Notes: generated by a model from the letters alone, not told the origin. Positions 16,485 through 26,037 are shown, numbered from the stretch's first letter. The stretch is 64,000 nucleotides of DNA from SSC4 sp964443225 (GCA_964443225.1 CAYUCC010000010.1:36455-100454), one strand, 5' to 3'. Program-made: numbers and translations.

Positions 16485-17642
16485 ATATACGACATCCACC
16501 TGGCGGCGGCTTGCGGCCGATTCTAAAATTGCGTCGGTCACCACCGCCGCTCGATACCCATCTACGAAGGTGGCGCCCATCGGTGCGACCGGCCGGTCGT
16601 GCGCCACGCAGTCCAGGAAATGGGCCAGCTCGTGCACGAAGGTGTGTTCCCATCCAATGATATGGCCCGCCGGCCACCAGTACTGCAGCCAGGGGTGGTG
16701 ACTCTCTGTCACCAGGACATTACGAAAGCCCGCTGTTCCCTGCGGCACATCGTCCACCCAGAAGATGTCCAATTCATTCAGACGCTCGAGATTAAAACGG
16801 ACGCTGCCGCGCTCTGCATTGATCTCGATCGCCTGGTAGTTTTTGTGCCCCACTGCGTAGCGCGTCGCTTCGATGGTTCCGATCGCACCGCTGCTAAACT
16901 GGATGCTGGCCGCAAATGCGTCGTCCACGTCCACCAGACCCATGCCGCGGCCATCGGGCAGCGGGCGTTCCGTGATGAACGTGCGTGTCATCGCCGAGAC
17001 GGCTGCGATGTCACCTACCAGGAAATGCGCCAGGTCGATGATATGTGACCCCAGATCACCCAGGGCACCACTGCCCGCCTGTTCGCGGCTGTGCCGCCAA
17101 CGCCAGGGCGTGCCATAGGCCGGGTGCAGTCGCTCCTGCAAATACACCGCGCGAAAATGATAGATGCGGCCCAACGCACCCTGCTCGATGAGCCGGCGCA
17201 CGTACGCCAGGGCGGGTACGAAGCGGTAGTTGAACGCAACCATGTGTTTGACCCCTGCGTGCACGACCGCATCGCGCATGCGCGCCGCTTCCTCTGCATT
17301 ACGGGCCAGTGGCTTCTCACAAATGACATGTTTGCCGGCCGCCGCCGCCGCAATGCACGCCGCGGCATGTACATCGTTGGGACCACCGTTGTCGAACACG
17401 TGCACCCGTGGATCGGCCACGAGATCGCGCCAATCAGTGGTGCTGGTCTCGAACCCGTAGCGCTGCGCCGCCTTAGCGACCTGCACCGCATCACGGCCAG
17501 CGAGCGCCACCAGGCGCGGCACCGCCGGCGGGGGGTAAACCATGTACGGAATCGTCTTGTAGGCATTGGAATGGGCCTTGCCCATGAAGGCATATCCCAG
17601 CAGGCCAATGCCAACTTCGGGCACCGTGGAAGGTGCAGGCAT
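16476..17642 (-). CDS. Gfo/Idh/MocA-family oxidoreductase
   Basis: A 388-residue NAD(P)-dependent dehydrogenase. The N-terminal Rossmann domain has GIGLLGYAFMGKAHSNAY, then HVICEKPLARNAEEA with the catalytic Lys of the EKP motif, MVAFNYRFVPALAYVRRLIEQG, and GDLGSHIIDLAHFLVGDI with a GxH active-site His. Such enzymes act on sugars, inositols or their derivatives; the substrate cannot be told. ATG 17642 lies one base after the archease stop (TGA-T-ATG), so it was preferred over an in-frame TTG at 17654. The gene is the last of the nusA-ribF run and is functionally unrelated to it. Confidence 0.9.
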   Translation of the reverse strand: MPAPSTVPEVGIGLLGYAFMGKAHSNAYKTIPYMVYPPPAVPRLVALAGRDAVQVAKAAQRYGFETSTTDWRDLVADPRVHVFDNGGPNDVHAAACIAAAAAGKHVICEKPLARNAEEAARMRDAVVHAGVKHMVAFNYRFVPALAYVRRLIEQGALGRIYHFRAVYLQERLHPAYGTPWRWRHSREQAGSGALGDLGSHIIDLAHFLVGDIAAVSAMTRTFITERPLPDGRGMGLVDVDDAFAASIQFSSGAIGTIEATRYAVGHKNYQAIEINAERGSVRFNLERLNELDIFWVDDVPQGTAGFRNVLVTESHHPWLQYWWPAGHIIGWEHTFVHELAHFLDCVAHDRPVAPMGATFVDGYRAAVVTDAILESAASRRQVDVVYAS

Positions 17643-17643
17643 A

Positions 17644-19014
17644 TCAGGTATCAAAGATCACCGTCGCTTCCCAGCCGTTGGACGTTTGCATCACGCGCAG
17701 ATGATGGTACGTGACGGCCTTGACGTGAGCCAGATCGGAACGCCCCACGCTGCCGCCGACCGTGGCATGCAGCTGTGCGGGCCGATCGCCCTCCGGTGGC
17801 TTCACGGCACTTACCTCGAATCGGGTGTACAACTCACCACGCGTCTCCATCAGAAACAGCAGCTCCTGCAGCCACCGCACGAGCAGCGTCTCCAGATCGG
17901 GCGCCTCCACCGTAATGGGGTGGCTGACCGTCGCCGGCCGGGCAAACGGTGCACCGACCAGGTGGAATAACGCCTGTGCGGCGTGGGCGTAGAGCGTGAC
18001 CAGGTCGGTGCCAAAAATACGCACGGCCCAATCCGCGGTGTGTTCGAGCTCCTCGAACACGCCCGGCACGCCGCGGCGCTCGCTAACCGGCCACTGGTCC
18101 TGCAAAATCGCGCGACCAGCCGCCACGTCGCGCCGGATCTGGGCCACCAACTCATCCACACCGGCAAAACGCTGCTCACCACGCAGGCGCTCGACAAAAT
18201 GCAGGGTCACGGTCTGCCCGTACAGGTCGCCATTAAAATCGAGGATGTGCGCTTCGATCGAGCGGTCCTGGCCGTCGAACGTCGGGCGTACGCCAATGTT
18301 GGTGACGGCGGCGCGACGCTCGGCGGGCAGGTCGATCCAGGTGGCGTAGACGCCGTTGGCGGGCACGAGGCGGTTGCTGCGCAGCGCCAGGTTCGCCGTC
18401 GGAAAACCGATGCTGCCCCCGCGTTGCGCCCCACCGACCACGTCGCCGCGGATGAAATGCGGCCGGCCGAGCAGCTGGCCAGCCTGGGCAACCTCACCCG
18501 CCAGCAGCAGCTCGCGAATGCGCAGACTGCGCACCTCTTCACCCGACACCCGCTGGGCATGCAAGATCTCGACCATAAACCCCATCTCGACACCCAACGC
18601 TTCCAGGACCGGCACTGTCCCTGTTCGACGACGTCCCAGTGCAAAATCGGGTCCCACCCACAGCGCGCGCAAACGCAGATGATCGACCAGCAGCTGGACA
18701 AACTGCCTGGCCTCCATCTGAGCAATCTCCAGTGTAAACGGCTGCACGATCACGAAGTCAAGCCCGTGGGGGCGCAGGAGATCCAGACGTTCCTCGATCG
18801 TATTGAGCGGAGGCAGAGCCTGGTCGGAACGCAGCACCTCCCGTGGATGGGGATCGAAGGTGACAATACCGGCGTGGGCGCGGCTGGTGTGAGCGGCTGC
18901 CACCAGCCGCTGCAGCAGCACCTGGTGCCCCCGGTGCACGCCGTCGAAATTGCCTATGCTGAGAACCGTGGGTTTCTCGAAGCGAATGGTCTGTACATCG
19001 TGGTAGACATTCAT
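17644..19014 (-). CDS. ribF: RibF-archease fusion: riboflavin kinase/FAD synthetase with C-terminal archease
   Basis: A 456-residue fusion. Residues 1-310 form a complete bifunctional RibF: FAD-synthetase GNFDGVHRGHQ, TFDPHPREVL, then riboflavin-kinase GGSIGFPTANL, GVYATWI and NIGVRPTF. From about residue 316 the chain continues without a stop into an archease domain (EELEHTADWAVRIFGTDLV; C-terminal HVKAVTYHHLRV and ATVIFDT). RibF makes FMN and FAD; archease is the activator of the RNA ligase RtcB. RtcB is not encoded in this window. The position in the nusA-infB-truB-ribF cluster is the usual place for ribF. A linker of only about 10 residues (SERRGVPGVF) joins the parts. GAGGACG lies 8 nt before the ATG. 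Confidence 0.92.
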   Translation of the reverse strand: MNVYHDVQTIRFEKPTVLSIGNFDGVHRGHQVLLQRLVAAAHTSRAHAGIVTFDPHPREVLRSDQALPPLNTIEERLDLLRPHGLDFVIVQPFTLEIAQMEARQFVQLLVDHLRLRALWVGPDFALGRRRTGTVPVLEALGVEMGFMVEILHAQRVSGEEVRSLRIRELLLAGEVAQAGQLLGRPHFIRGDVVGGAQRGGSIGFPTANLALRSNRLVPANGVYATWIDLPAERRAAVTNIGVRPTFDGQDRSIEAHILDFNGDLYGQTVTLHFVERLRGEQRFAGVDELVAQIRRDVAAGRAILQDQWPVSERRGVPGVFEELEHTADWAVRIFGTDLVTLYAHAAQALFHLVGAPFARPATVSHPITVEAPDLETLLVRWLQELLFLMETRGELYTRFEVSAVKPPEGDRPAQLHATVGGSVGRSDLAHVKAVTYHHLRVMQTSNGWEATVIFDT

Positions 19015-19035
19015 TGGAACGTCCTCGGTCTTGGC

Positions 19036-19932
19036 TCACGCACTCGTGCGAAATACTTTGTGCGGCCGCCACTGCTGGCGGTCCGCATCGTAGGTGACCA
19101 GCGCAATCAAACGGCCACCAGGATCGTAGGCCCGCCCGGTCGTCGTGGCCGGTTCGGTCGGGCATGGCAGGGGGTTCCCGCTTTGCAGCGTCGATGCCGC
19201 CGCCTCGTCACAGGTCACCGGCACCAGGTCGCGTACAGCTTCGTCGGGGGGAAGCAGGTAATTCTGCCAGGTGCCAGCCCGTACGGCGTCGGCAAATGCA
19301 TCCACCGAAACGCTCTCTTCCAGGCGAAAGTGACCACTGGCCAGGCGCACCAGCGCGCTCAGATGCGCACCACAACCCAACGCCTCGCCCCAGTCATGCG
19401 CCAGCGACCGCACGTACGTGCCTGGCGAACATTGGATTTCGACCGTCAGGTGCGGCGAATCCCAGTCCAGCAGCGCCAACCGGCTGATGTGAACGGTACG
19501 TCGCGCCAGGTCCATGGTCTGGCCGCGCCGCGCGCGGCGGTACGCCGCCACACCGTCCACCTTGACCGCCGAATAGATCGGCGGCTGCTGCACCACGTCA
19601 CCCGTGTAGCGGTTCAGCATCGTCGTCAACTCGTCGATCGTCAGGGGGGGTACGGGGTGCGTGGCGACGATCTCCCCTTCGCCATCGTAGGAGGTGGTGC
19701 TGACACCCAGGGTCACCTGGGCACGGTAGACCTTGGTCCCAGCCTGCACGTACTCGACCAGGCGCGTGGCCGGACCCAAACACAGCACGAGGACACCGCT
19801 GGCCAACGGATCGAGCGTGCCCGCGTGGCCGATCTTACGCACACCCGTCAGGCGGCTCACAAAATCGACCACCCACCGCGAGGTACGACCCACCGGTTTG
19901 TGCAGGTTGAGCAGACCAAACATCTCTGTCAC
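19036..19932 (-). CDS. truB: tRNA pseudouridine-55 synthase TruB
   Basis: A 298-residue pseudouridine synthase for U55 in the T-loop of tRNA. The catalytic Asp is in GHAGTLDPLASGVL (about residue 41); also seen are LNLHKPVGRTS, KVYRAQVTLGVSTTSYDGEGE, the IYSAVKVDGVAAYRRAR lysine motif and CSPGTYVRSLAHDWGEALG. A PUA-like C-terminal segment ends the protein. GTG 19932 was taken; an in-frame ATG (19923) is three codons inside. It lies 6 bp after nrnA and 21 bp before ribF. Confidence 0.95.
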   Translation of the reverse strand: MTEMFGLLNLHKPVGRTSRWVVDFVSRLTGVRKIGHAGTLDPLASGVLVLCLGPATRLVEYVQAGTKVYRAQVTLGVSTTSYDGEGEIVATHPVPPLTIDELTTMLNRYTGDVVQQPPIYSAVKVDGVAAYRRARRGQTMDLARRTVHISRLALLDWDSPHLTVEIQCSPGTYVRSLAHDWGEALGCGAHLSALVRLASGHFRLEESVSVDAFADAVRAGTWQNYLLPPDEAVRDLVPVTCDEAAASTLQSGNPLPCPTEPATTTGRAYDPGGRLIALVTYDADRQQWRPHKVFRTSA

Positions 19933-19938
19933 GCCTGG

Positions 19939-20964
19939 TTATTCCACAGCATTCGTCGGGACCTCGAATGGTGGCTGCGGATATCCCTGGCGTGCCAGGC
20001 TGGCGTCGACTGCCGCCATGACCTGAATCCGTGCGCTGGCCAATGGCCCTGGTACCGTGCACCCGGCAGCCTGGGAATGTCCGCCACCACCAAGGGCCAG
20101 GGCCGCCTCGGCCACGTCGAAACCGGGGCTGGCACGCATGCTCACTTCGACCGAACCGTTGCGTTCGGTGAACAACACCGCCAGATCGGCTTCGTTAGCC
20201 GTCGCCATGAACCCCGAGAGGCCGGTATCACCGCTGTTTTCGCCGACGCCGCAGCGTGCGCGGTCGGCGGCGGTGATTTGGCTCCACACCACACGTCCAT
20301 GGCGTTGGGCACGGCGCAGCGCCTCACCCCACAGGCGCAGGCCCGCCAGCGAGCGCCGTTCGAGCGTAATGTCCATGATCTGGTGCAGCGCGGCGCCGTG
20401 GTTCACCAGCACCGATGCCGCAGCCAACGTCGCCGCAGTGGTGCTGCTGGTGCGAAAGCCGCGCGTATCGGTGACGATGCCGGTCAGCAGGCAAGTTGCC
20501 AGGTCCGCCGTCAGCGGGACGGCCAGGGCGACCGTCAGCTGAAACAACATCTCGGACGTGGCGGCGGCGCTCGCGTCGATCCAGTTGATGGCACCAAAAC
20601 GCAGGTTCGTCGCATGATGGTCGATGTTGACCACGCGCGCGTGGCCGGCATGCTGCGTGTAGAGATCCCCGAGCCGGCGCTCGTCACTGGCATCCACGGC
20701 AATCACCAGGTCGAACGGCCCTGTGGTCTGACGGACGAGGCGGGGGAAGCACGGCAGAAACCGGAACAGTTCGGGCAGCGTATCGGCAATGCCCATGACC
20801 ACCGGACGACCGAAATACTCGACGATGGCGCCCATGGCGCACGCCGAGCCAATGGCGTCGCCATCGGGTGAGATATGCGACACCACCAGCACCGAACTGG
20901 CCTGGGCAAGCTGCTCGGCCAGTTCGGTTGCCAGGGCGGTTGCAGAAGGAACGATCGTGGTCAT
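19939..20964 (-). CDS. nrnA: DHH-DHHA1 phosphoesterase (NrnA-like nanoRNase/pAp phosphatase)
   Basis: A 341-residue protein. DHH motifs: VSHISPDGDAIGS (metal Asp pair), VIAVDASD and NIDHHATN; then DTRGFRTSSTT; the C-terminal DHHA1 domain ends in LGGGGHSQAAGC. NrnA-type enzymes degrade very short RNAs and dephosphorylate pAp. ATG 20964, 4 bp after the rbfA stop, was chosen since the fold starts directly after it; the frame is open 20 codons further, into rbfA. It sits between rbfA and truB as in many Gram-positive and Chloroflexota genomes. Confidence 0.9.
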   Translation of the reverse strand: MTTIVPSATALATELAEQLAQASSVLVVSHISPDGDAIGSACAMGAIVEYFGRPVVMGIADTLPELFRFLPCFPRLVRQTTGPFDLVIAVDASDERRLGDLYTQHAGHARVVNIDHHATNLRFGAINWIDASAAATSEMLFQLTVALAVPLTADLATCLLTGIVTDTRGFRTSSTTAATLAAASVLVNHGAALHQIMDITLERRSLAGLRLWGEALRRAQRHGRVVWSQITAADRARCGVGENSGDTGLSGFMATANEADLAVLFTERNGSVEVSMRASPGFDVAEAALALGGGGHSQAAGCTVPGPLASARIQVMAAVDASLARQGYPQPPFEVPTNAVE

Positions 20965-20968
20965 ACGA

Positions 20969-21382
20969 TCACGGCTGCGGGGGGATGGTGTCATCAGCCG
21001 GTGCAGCCTCCCCTGTCGATTCATCGGCGTTCACCGGCTGGCTCGCTATCTCGGAAAGCAGCTGATCGATGCGTTGTGCGCGTGACTCGGTGCGATCGAG
21101 ATGGAAGCTCAACTCGGGGGTAAGCCGCAGGTTGACGTGTTCGGCCAGTTTGCGCCGCAGGTAACCGCTTGCATGCGTCAAAGCACGTTTGGCGGCCCGT
21201 TCGGCGGCGGGGTCGTCCTCCATCACCGAATAATAGATGCGCAAATGGCGCATGTCTTCGCTGATGTCGACATCGGACACGGTCACTGTGGCGAGTCGCG
21301 GGTCGGCCAGCTCGCCGCTGAGAATCAATACTAACTCCTCGCGCAACAGCCCATTGACCCGTGCGCGTCGATGGCTGGTCAT
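20969..21382 (-). CDS. rbfA: Ribosome-binding factor A
   Basis: A 137-residue 30S assembly factor with a KH-like fold: RVNGLLREELVLILSGELADPR, VTVSDVDISEDMRHLRIYYSV and LRRKLAEHVNLRLTPELSFHLD. The last 25 residues are an acidic, proline-rich tail not found in the core family. It lies 6 bp after infB and is followed by nrnA, a standard order. Confidence 0.93.
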   Translation of the reverse strand: MTSHRRARVNGLLREELVLILSGELADPRLATVTVSDVDISEDMRHLRIYYSVMEDDPAAERAAKRALTHASGYLRRKLAEHVNLRLTPELSFHLDRTESRAQRIDQLLSEIASQPVNADESTGEAAPADDTIPPQP

Positions 21383-21388
21383 ACTTCG

Positions 21389-23587
21389 CTAACGTACCCT
21401 TTCCATCTTGTAGGCTTCCATCACGTCACCTACCGCATAGTCGTCGAATTTCTCCAACTGAATGCCGCACTCGAAGCCGGTCTTCACCTCGGCCACGTCT
21501 TCCTGGAAGCGTTTCAATGACGCCATGCGTGTGGTGGTCACGACTTCGGCACCCCGTTTGACGCGAATCAGCGATCCGCGGGTGACCAGGCCGTTGAGGA
21601 CCATACAACCGGCGACTCTGCCGTACTTGCTCAACTTGAACACCTGGCGCACCTCGACCTGACCCTGGGCCACTTCACGATAAACCGGTTCGAGCATACC
21701 CTTGAGCGCCAATTCGACGTCCTCGATCAGGTTGTAGATCACGTCATAGGTACGGATGTCGATGCCCTGGTTGTCGGCCAGCTTCTGTGCGGCGCCGTCA
21801 GGCAGCACGTTGAAGCCGATCACAATCGCATGCGACGCCGAAGCCAGGGTGATGTCTGATTCGCTGATGTTGCCGGTCCCTTGCAGCAGGATACGGATCT
21901 TGACCTCGTCGCCGTTGAGACGATTGAGTGAATTGACGATCGGCTCCAGCGACCCCTGGAAATCGGCCTTGAGGATCAGGTTCAGTTCTTTGACCTGGCC
22001 CGACTGCATCTTCTGGAAAATGTCCTCCAGGCTGATCATCTTGACCGGTGTTTCGGTGATTACGGCGGCATGTGCAGACTGCCAGGCGGCCACTTCGCTG
22101 CGTGCCGCAGCCGTATCACCCATAACACGGAAGGTGTCTCCCGACACCGGCACCTGGGGCAGACCCATGACACGGACCGGCGTACTGGGCGGTGCGGCGG
22201 TCACCTGGTTGCCCTTGTCGTCGAAGATGGCGCGCACGCGGCCGGTGACACCGCCGATCACCATGATATCACTGACTTTCAGGGTTCCACTTTGCACCAG
22301 CATCGTGGCAATCACCCCACGACGCGGGTCCTGCTCGCTTTCGATCACGGTGCCCAAGGCCAAACCTTCGGAGTTGACCAGCAGCGGGTTGATTTCGGCC
22401 ACCAGCAGGATGTTCTCCAGCAGGTCCTCGATGCCGCGTTTGAGTTTGGCCGACACCGGCACGCAGATGACGTCACCGCCCCATTCCTCGATCAGCAGGT
22501 CGACGTCGGCCAGCTCCTGCTTCACACGATCGGCATTGGCGTTCGGTTTGTCGATTTTGTTGAGGGCCACGATGATGGGCACCTGGGCAGCCTTGGCATG
22601 GCTGATCGCCTCACGGGTCTGTGGCATCACACCGTCGTCGGCTGCCACGACCAGCACCACGATGTCGGTTACCTGGGCACCGCGCGCCCGCATGGCCGTA
22701 AACGCTTCGTGGCCCGGTGTGTCCAGGAAGGTGATCTTACGTCCGCCCAGTTCGACCTGGTAGGCACCCATACGCTGCGTGATGCCGCCCGCCTCGCCTT
22801 CGACGACGTTCGTTTTGCGAATCGCATCGAGCAGCGTGGTCTTGCCATGGTCCACGTGTCCCAGGACGGCCACCACGGGTGGGCGCACTACCAACCCCTC
22901 GGCCGTCTGACTTTCCATGATCTGCTGACGCAGTGTCTTCGGGGAGCTGTCGACCGCAGGCGTTTCCTCTTCGGTGACAGCGGCTGCAATGGGTTTGACG
23001 TCGACGCTAAACTCAGCGCCAAGGATCACCGCCGTATCGAAATCGATCGACTGCGTGATGGGTGCCATGATGCCATAGGTCATCAGAACCTTGATCAGGT
23101 CGATCGGGCTCTCCTGCAGCATCGCGGCCAGATCGCGAATCGTGATCGCCAGCGGAATTTCGATCTCGGTTGGCTTTGCCGGCTTGACGGCAGCCGCCGC
23201 CTGCGGCACCGGTGGCCGCACAGGGGCACCGGCGGCAGGACGTGCACCACCAGGGCGGTGACCGCCGCCGCGGGAACGATTGTTGCCCGACGGCCTGTTG
23301 CCGCGTTGATTTTGGGCTGGTTTGTCTGCCGGCCGCGGTCGATTTTGACCGGGCGCGGTGGATGATGCATCCGGACGCGCGGCCGACCGCTGATCGGGCC
23401 GATTCGGGTTGGTTGCTGCAGTGGTACCTCTGTCGTCCGACGGGCGGGCGTTGTTTGGATTGGCCGGTTTTGTTTCGCTGCTGCGCGCCGGTGCGGGATT
23501 GTCTTTGCCAGTACTGCTGCGAACCTGATTATCTTGACGGGCGCGCGGCGTTTCTTCTGTTGGTTTCGTTTTGACACTGGATGCCAT
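21389..23587 (-). CDS. infB: Translation initiation factor IF-2
   Basis: A 732-residue GTPase that places initiator tRNA on the 30S subunit. Residues 1-138 are a disordered tract rich in Pro, Arg, Asn and Ser; an IF2-N-like domain follows (ITIRDLAAMLQESPIDLIKVLM). The G domain has GHVDHGKT (243-250), DTPGHE and NKID, followed by the beta-barrel and C1/C2 domains with DVIYNLIEDVE and the final YAVGDVMEAYKMERVR. AAGGAGGCGACT is an ideal ribosome-binding site before the ATG. A 441-bp gap without a gene separates it from ylxR. Confidence 0.96.
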   Translation of the reverse strand: MASSVKTKPTEETPRARQDNQVRSSTGKDNPAPARSSETKPANPNNARPSDDRGTTAATNPNRPDQRSAARPDASSTAPGQNRPRPADKPAQNQRGNRPSGNNRSRGGGHRPGGARPAAGAPVRPPVPQAAAAVKPAKPTEIEIPLAITIRDLAAMLQESPIDLIKVLMTYGIMAPITQSIDFDTAVILGAEFSVDVKPIAAAVTEEETPAVDSSPKTLRQQIMESQTAEGLVVRPPVVAVLGHVDHGKTTLLDAIRKTNVVEGEAGGITQRMGAYQVELGGRKITFLDTPGHEAFTAMRARGAQVTDIVVLVVAADDGVMPQTREAISHAKAAQVPIIVALNKIDKPNANADRVKQELADVDLLIEEWGGDVICVPVSAKLKRGIEDLLENILLVAEINPLLVNSEGLALGTVIESEQDPRRGVIATMLVQSGTLKVSDIMVIGGVTGRVRAIFDDKGNQVTAAPPSTPVRVMGLPQVPVSGDTFRVMGDTAAARSEVAAWQSAHAAVITETPVKMISLEDIFQKMQSGQVKELNLILKADFQGSLEPIVNSLNRLNGDEVKIRILLQGTGNISESDITLASASHAIVIGFNVLPDGAAQKLADNQGIDIRTYDVIYNLIEDVELALKGMLEPVYREVAQGQVEVRQVFKLSKYGRVAGCMVLNGLVTRGSLIRVKRGAEVVTTTRMASLKRFQEDVAEVKTGFECGIQLEKFDDYAVGDVMEAYKMERVR

Positions 23588-24028
23588 AGTCGCCTCCTTG
23601 AAGGCCTCTTTACGTCACGTTGACGCCGATCGATACCCGTGCACTCGGGCCGGATGTTTACAGACCGCCAGCCACAGTACCATCGATGGCATCGCCTGGT
23701 TTCCATACAACTGCGATACCCCGGCACGTGGTGGGCGGACCTGCGCGATCGGTCAATTTATTAAGATGGCTTTGAGGCAAAACGAAGCAGATCAGAAAGG
23801 GGAAAGGAGAGGTGGATGCTGAGTGATGTGTGTTAGATCACATAATTGCGCTCCACCGCATGCGTCCCAATCCTGTTACGCTTAGTCGTGCACTCTCGGA
23901 TGCCTGGCCGATTCATAACGTTTCCGGCGCCCCTTTTGGGGATCTGCCGCGCCACCATACTCCTTATTGCAGTCTTTATACACGTCGTGCCGATGCCGCG
24001 ACCGGGTATCGACGACCCTGTCCGGGCC
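23588..24028. other. 441-bp gap between ylxR and infB
   Basis: No L7Ae-type ylxQ gene, tRNA or convincing promoter was found here. On the minus strand a 41-codon basic reading frame starts at an ATG one base after AAGGAGT and ends at 23833; this spacing is too short for a good ribosome-binding site. A small CCCCTTTTGGGG hairpin lies near 23934. Most likely this is the infB leader. Confidence 0.5.
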
Positions 24029-24316
24029 CTAGATTTCGTCGTCTGGCAGGGTTGCGGCAAATGCCGCTAAGGCTGCCAACTCACTCTCCGTCAAGGTTGT
24101 GCGCAGCGCCCGATTGAGGGTATTGCTGTGCAGGGCGCGCTCCCAACATGCCCGGCGCGGGCACAAATACGCACCGCGCCCGGCGCGTTTGCTGGTCAGA
24201 TCGACCACCACACCCTCGACCGGTGACCGCACGATCCGCACCAACGTGCGTTTGCCCTGCACCGTACGGCACACCGCACAGAGTCGCTGTGGGACCTGGC
24301 GCCCTTTGCCCTTCAC
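24029..24316 (-). CDS. ylxR: YlxR (DUF448) RNA-binding protein
   Basis: A 95-residue protein with the YlxR signature: QRLCAVCRTVQGKRTLVRIVR, then SKRAGRGAYLCPRRACWERAL and a helical C-terminus. YlxR proteins are basic RNA-binding proteins of the nusA operon; in Firmicutes the family (RnpM) is reported to modulate RNase P. GTG 24316 is preferred: it stands 2 bp after the nusA stop with GAGGAAGAG in front. An ATG nine codons earlier lies inside nusA. In this region YlxR directly follows NusA, as in most bacteria. Confidence 0.9.
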   Translation of the reverse strand: MKGKGRQVPQRLCAVCRTVQGKRTLVRIVRSPVEGVVVDLTSKRAGRGAYLCPRRACWERALHSNTLNRALRTTLTESELAALAAFAATLPDDEI

Positions 24317-24318
24317 GG

Positions 24319-25911
24319 TTACTCTTCCTCGAATTCTTCCCAACCCTGCTTATCGCGTTTGTGGCGTCGAACAGAGACTACCTCACCGCGCGACTCGTCG
24401 TAGACATACCGCGTCTTTTTGTCCTTCTTCTTCTTACGATCGGCGTCACCCGCCTCATCGTATTCGAAGGGCTTGTCCCCGATGTATCCGGGCGTATCGT
24501 CGCGGTAAGGGATCGTCTCGGCCTTGGCGAGGTTGTCACTCGCGACCTCTGCGACTACCTCTTGGGCCAGATCGTCCTCACGGCTGGCCTGCTCAGCGGC
24601 CAACGTCTCCTGGGTTGTGGGTACTTCCTCACCGGTTTCTTCGGACAGCTCACTGGCAGGCGCTGGCGTCAATTCGGCAGGCGGTAACCCTGGCTCCACG
24701 GCCATTGGTTCCACCCCGACGTCACCGAGCTGTCCCGGGAACGCGTCCGACACCGGCGCGCCGGTGCGCTCGCGCAGAATCTGTTCGGCCAGGGCCAAAA
24801 TATCGCGATCGGGCGCGATGGCGGCCAGGCGCGCCCGTTCGATGAACGTCTGCGCCACATTCTCCTGAATGGCCTCGGTCTCGCTCTTGATGTCGATACG
24901 CCAGCCGGTCAGTTTGGCGGCCAACCGTGCATTCTGTCCCTCTTTACCAATCGCCAGCGACAGCTGGCGGTCGGGCACCACCACCACGGCTGTTTTGGCA
25001 TCGCCACTGTCATCCAGGTAGACGTCGTTGACTTTGGCGGGGCTCAAGGCGTTGGTGATAAACGTTCTGACCTCGGGTCCCCACTCGACGACATCGATTT
25101 TCTCGCCGTTGAGTTCGTTGACGATATTCTGAATGCGCACACCGCGCATGCCGACGCACGAGCCCACCGGATCGATCCCGTATTGGGTGGCAACTACGGC
25201 CACCTTCGAGCGCTGACCAGGCTCACGGGCGATACTCTTGATCTCCACGGTACCGTTGGCAATTTCTGGCACCTCCAGCTCCAACAACCGGCGCAGCATG
25301 TTTTTGTGCGTGCGCGACAGCTTGAGTGAAGGACCACGTGTCCCACGATGCACCTCGACCAAATAGGCGCGAATCCGGCCGTTGACGCGGTAACGCTCGT
25401 TGGGGATCTGTTCCGCTTTGGCCAAAATGGCTTCGCCACGTTCCAGGGCAACTGTGACATCCCCCGAGGAGTGATCGATGCGCTGTATCGTGCCGCTAAC
25501 GATCTCGTTCTCTTTGTCGGCAAATGCCTTATACGTTGCTTCCCGTTCGGCTTCGCGAATGCGTTGTAAGATCACCTGTTTGGCAGTTTGCGCGGCAATA
25601 CGTCCGAAGTTGGCCGGCGTCGTCTCGATGTTGACGGTGTCGCCCAACTCGGCTTTTTTGTCGATCGCCTTGGCGTTGGTCAACGTGATTTCGTTCTTTT
25701 GATCGACTACATCGTCCACCACCTGGCGCTGCGAAAAAACGCGCAGCTGCCCCGAATCCTGATCGATTTTGACCAGGACATTACCGGTGGCGCCAAAGTT
25801 TCGTTTATAGGCCGAGACCAACGCGGCCTCGATCGCATCGATGACCACATCTCGTTGCAGCGCTTTTTCAGCGCAGATCTGGTTAACGGCCATGATTAAT
25901 TCGTTGCGCAT
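24319..25911 (-). CDS. nusA: Transcription termination/antitermination factor NusA
   Basis: A 530-residue NusA. ATG 25911 has TTTGGAGACGGC in front and gives the family start MRNELIMAVNQICAEKAL. Domains: N-terminal RNA polymerase-binding region, S1 domain (IVSGTIQRIDHSSGDVTVALERGEAIL), two KH domains (DPVGSCVGMRGVRIQNIVNEL and the LSLAIGKEGQNARLAAKLTGW loop). After residue about 350 comes an extra acidic/charged tail of about 150 residues with a KKKKDKK patch, ending in GWEEFEEE. The gene heads the minus-strand cluster. RimP, which usually precedes nusA, is absent; a terminator-flanked PstS-like gene lies there instead. Confidence 0.95.
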   Translation of the reverse strand: MRNELIMAVNQICAEKALQRDVVIDAIEAALVSAYKRNFGATGNVLVKIDQDSGQLRVFSQRQVVDDVVDQKNEITLTNAKAIDKKAELGDTVNIETTPANFGRIAAQTAKQVILQRIREAEREATYKAFADKENEIVSGTIQRIDHSSGDVTVALERGEAILAKAEQIPNERYRVNGRIRAYLVEVHRGTRGPSLKLSRTHKNMLRRLLELEVPEIANGTVEIKSIAREPGQRSKVAVVATQYGIDPVGSCVGMRGVRIQNIVNELNGEKIDVVEWGPEVRTFITNALSPAKVNDVYLDDSGDAKTAVVVVPDRQLSLAIGKEGQNARLAAKLTGWRIDIKSETEAIQENVAQTFIERARLAAIAPDRDILALAEQILRERTGAPVSDAFPGQLGDVGVEPMAVEPGLPPAELTPAPASELSEETGEEVPTTQETLAAEQASREDDLAQEVVAEVASDNLAKAETIPYRDDTPGYIGDKPFEYDEAGDADRKKKKDKKTRYVYDESRGEVVSVRRHKRDKQGWEEFEEE

Positions 25912-26037
25912 GCCGTCTCCAAACTCCTCATCACAGGCAAGATACACACAATTGAAGTCTCTCCGAAAACCTGCGAAAGTGCCTCATTTTCCAGGGTGTT
26001 CGAATAGGCCCTTAAAGCTCAAAAACCTGACAAAAAG

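Noticed and set aside
17983..20871. Open frame of 962 codons on the plus strand
   Set aside because: Antisense to ribF-archease, truB and nrnA, crossing three real genes; no domain is recognisable.
23833..24060. Small basic reading frame between ylxR and infB
   Set aside because: It overlaps the ylxR end, has poor ribosome-binding-site spacing for its internal ATG, and has no similarity to YlxQ.
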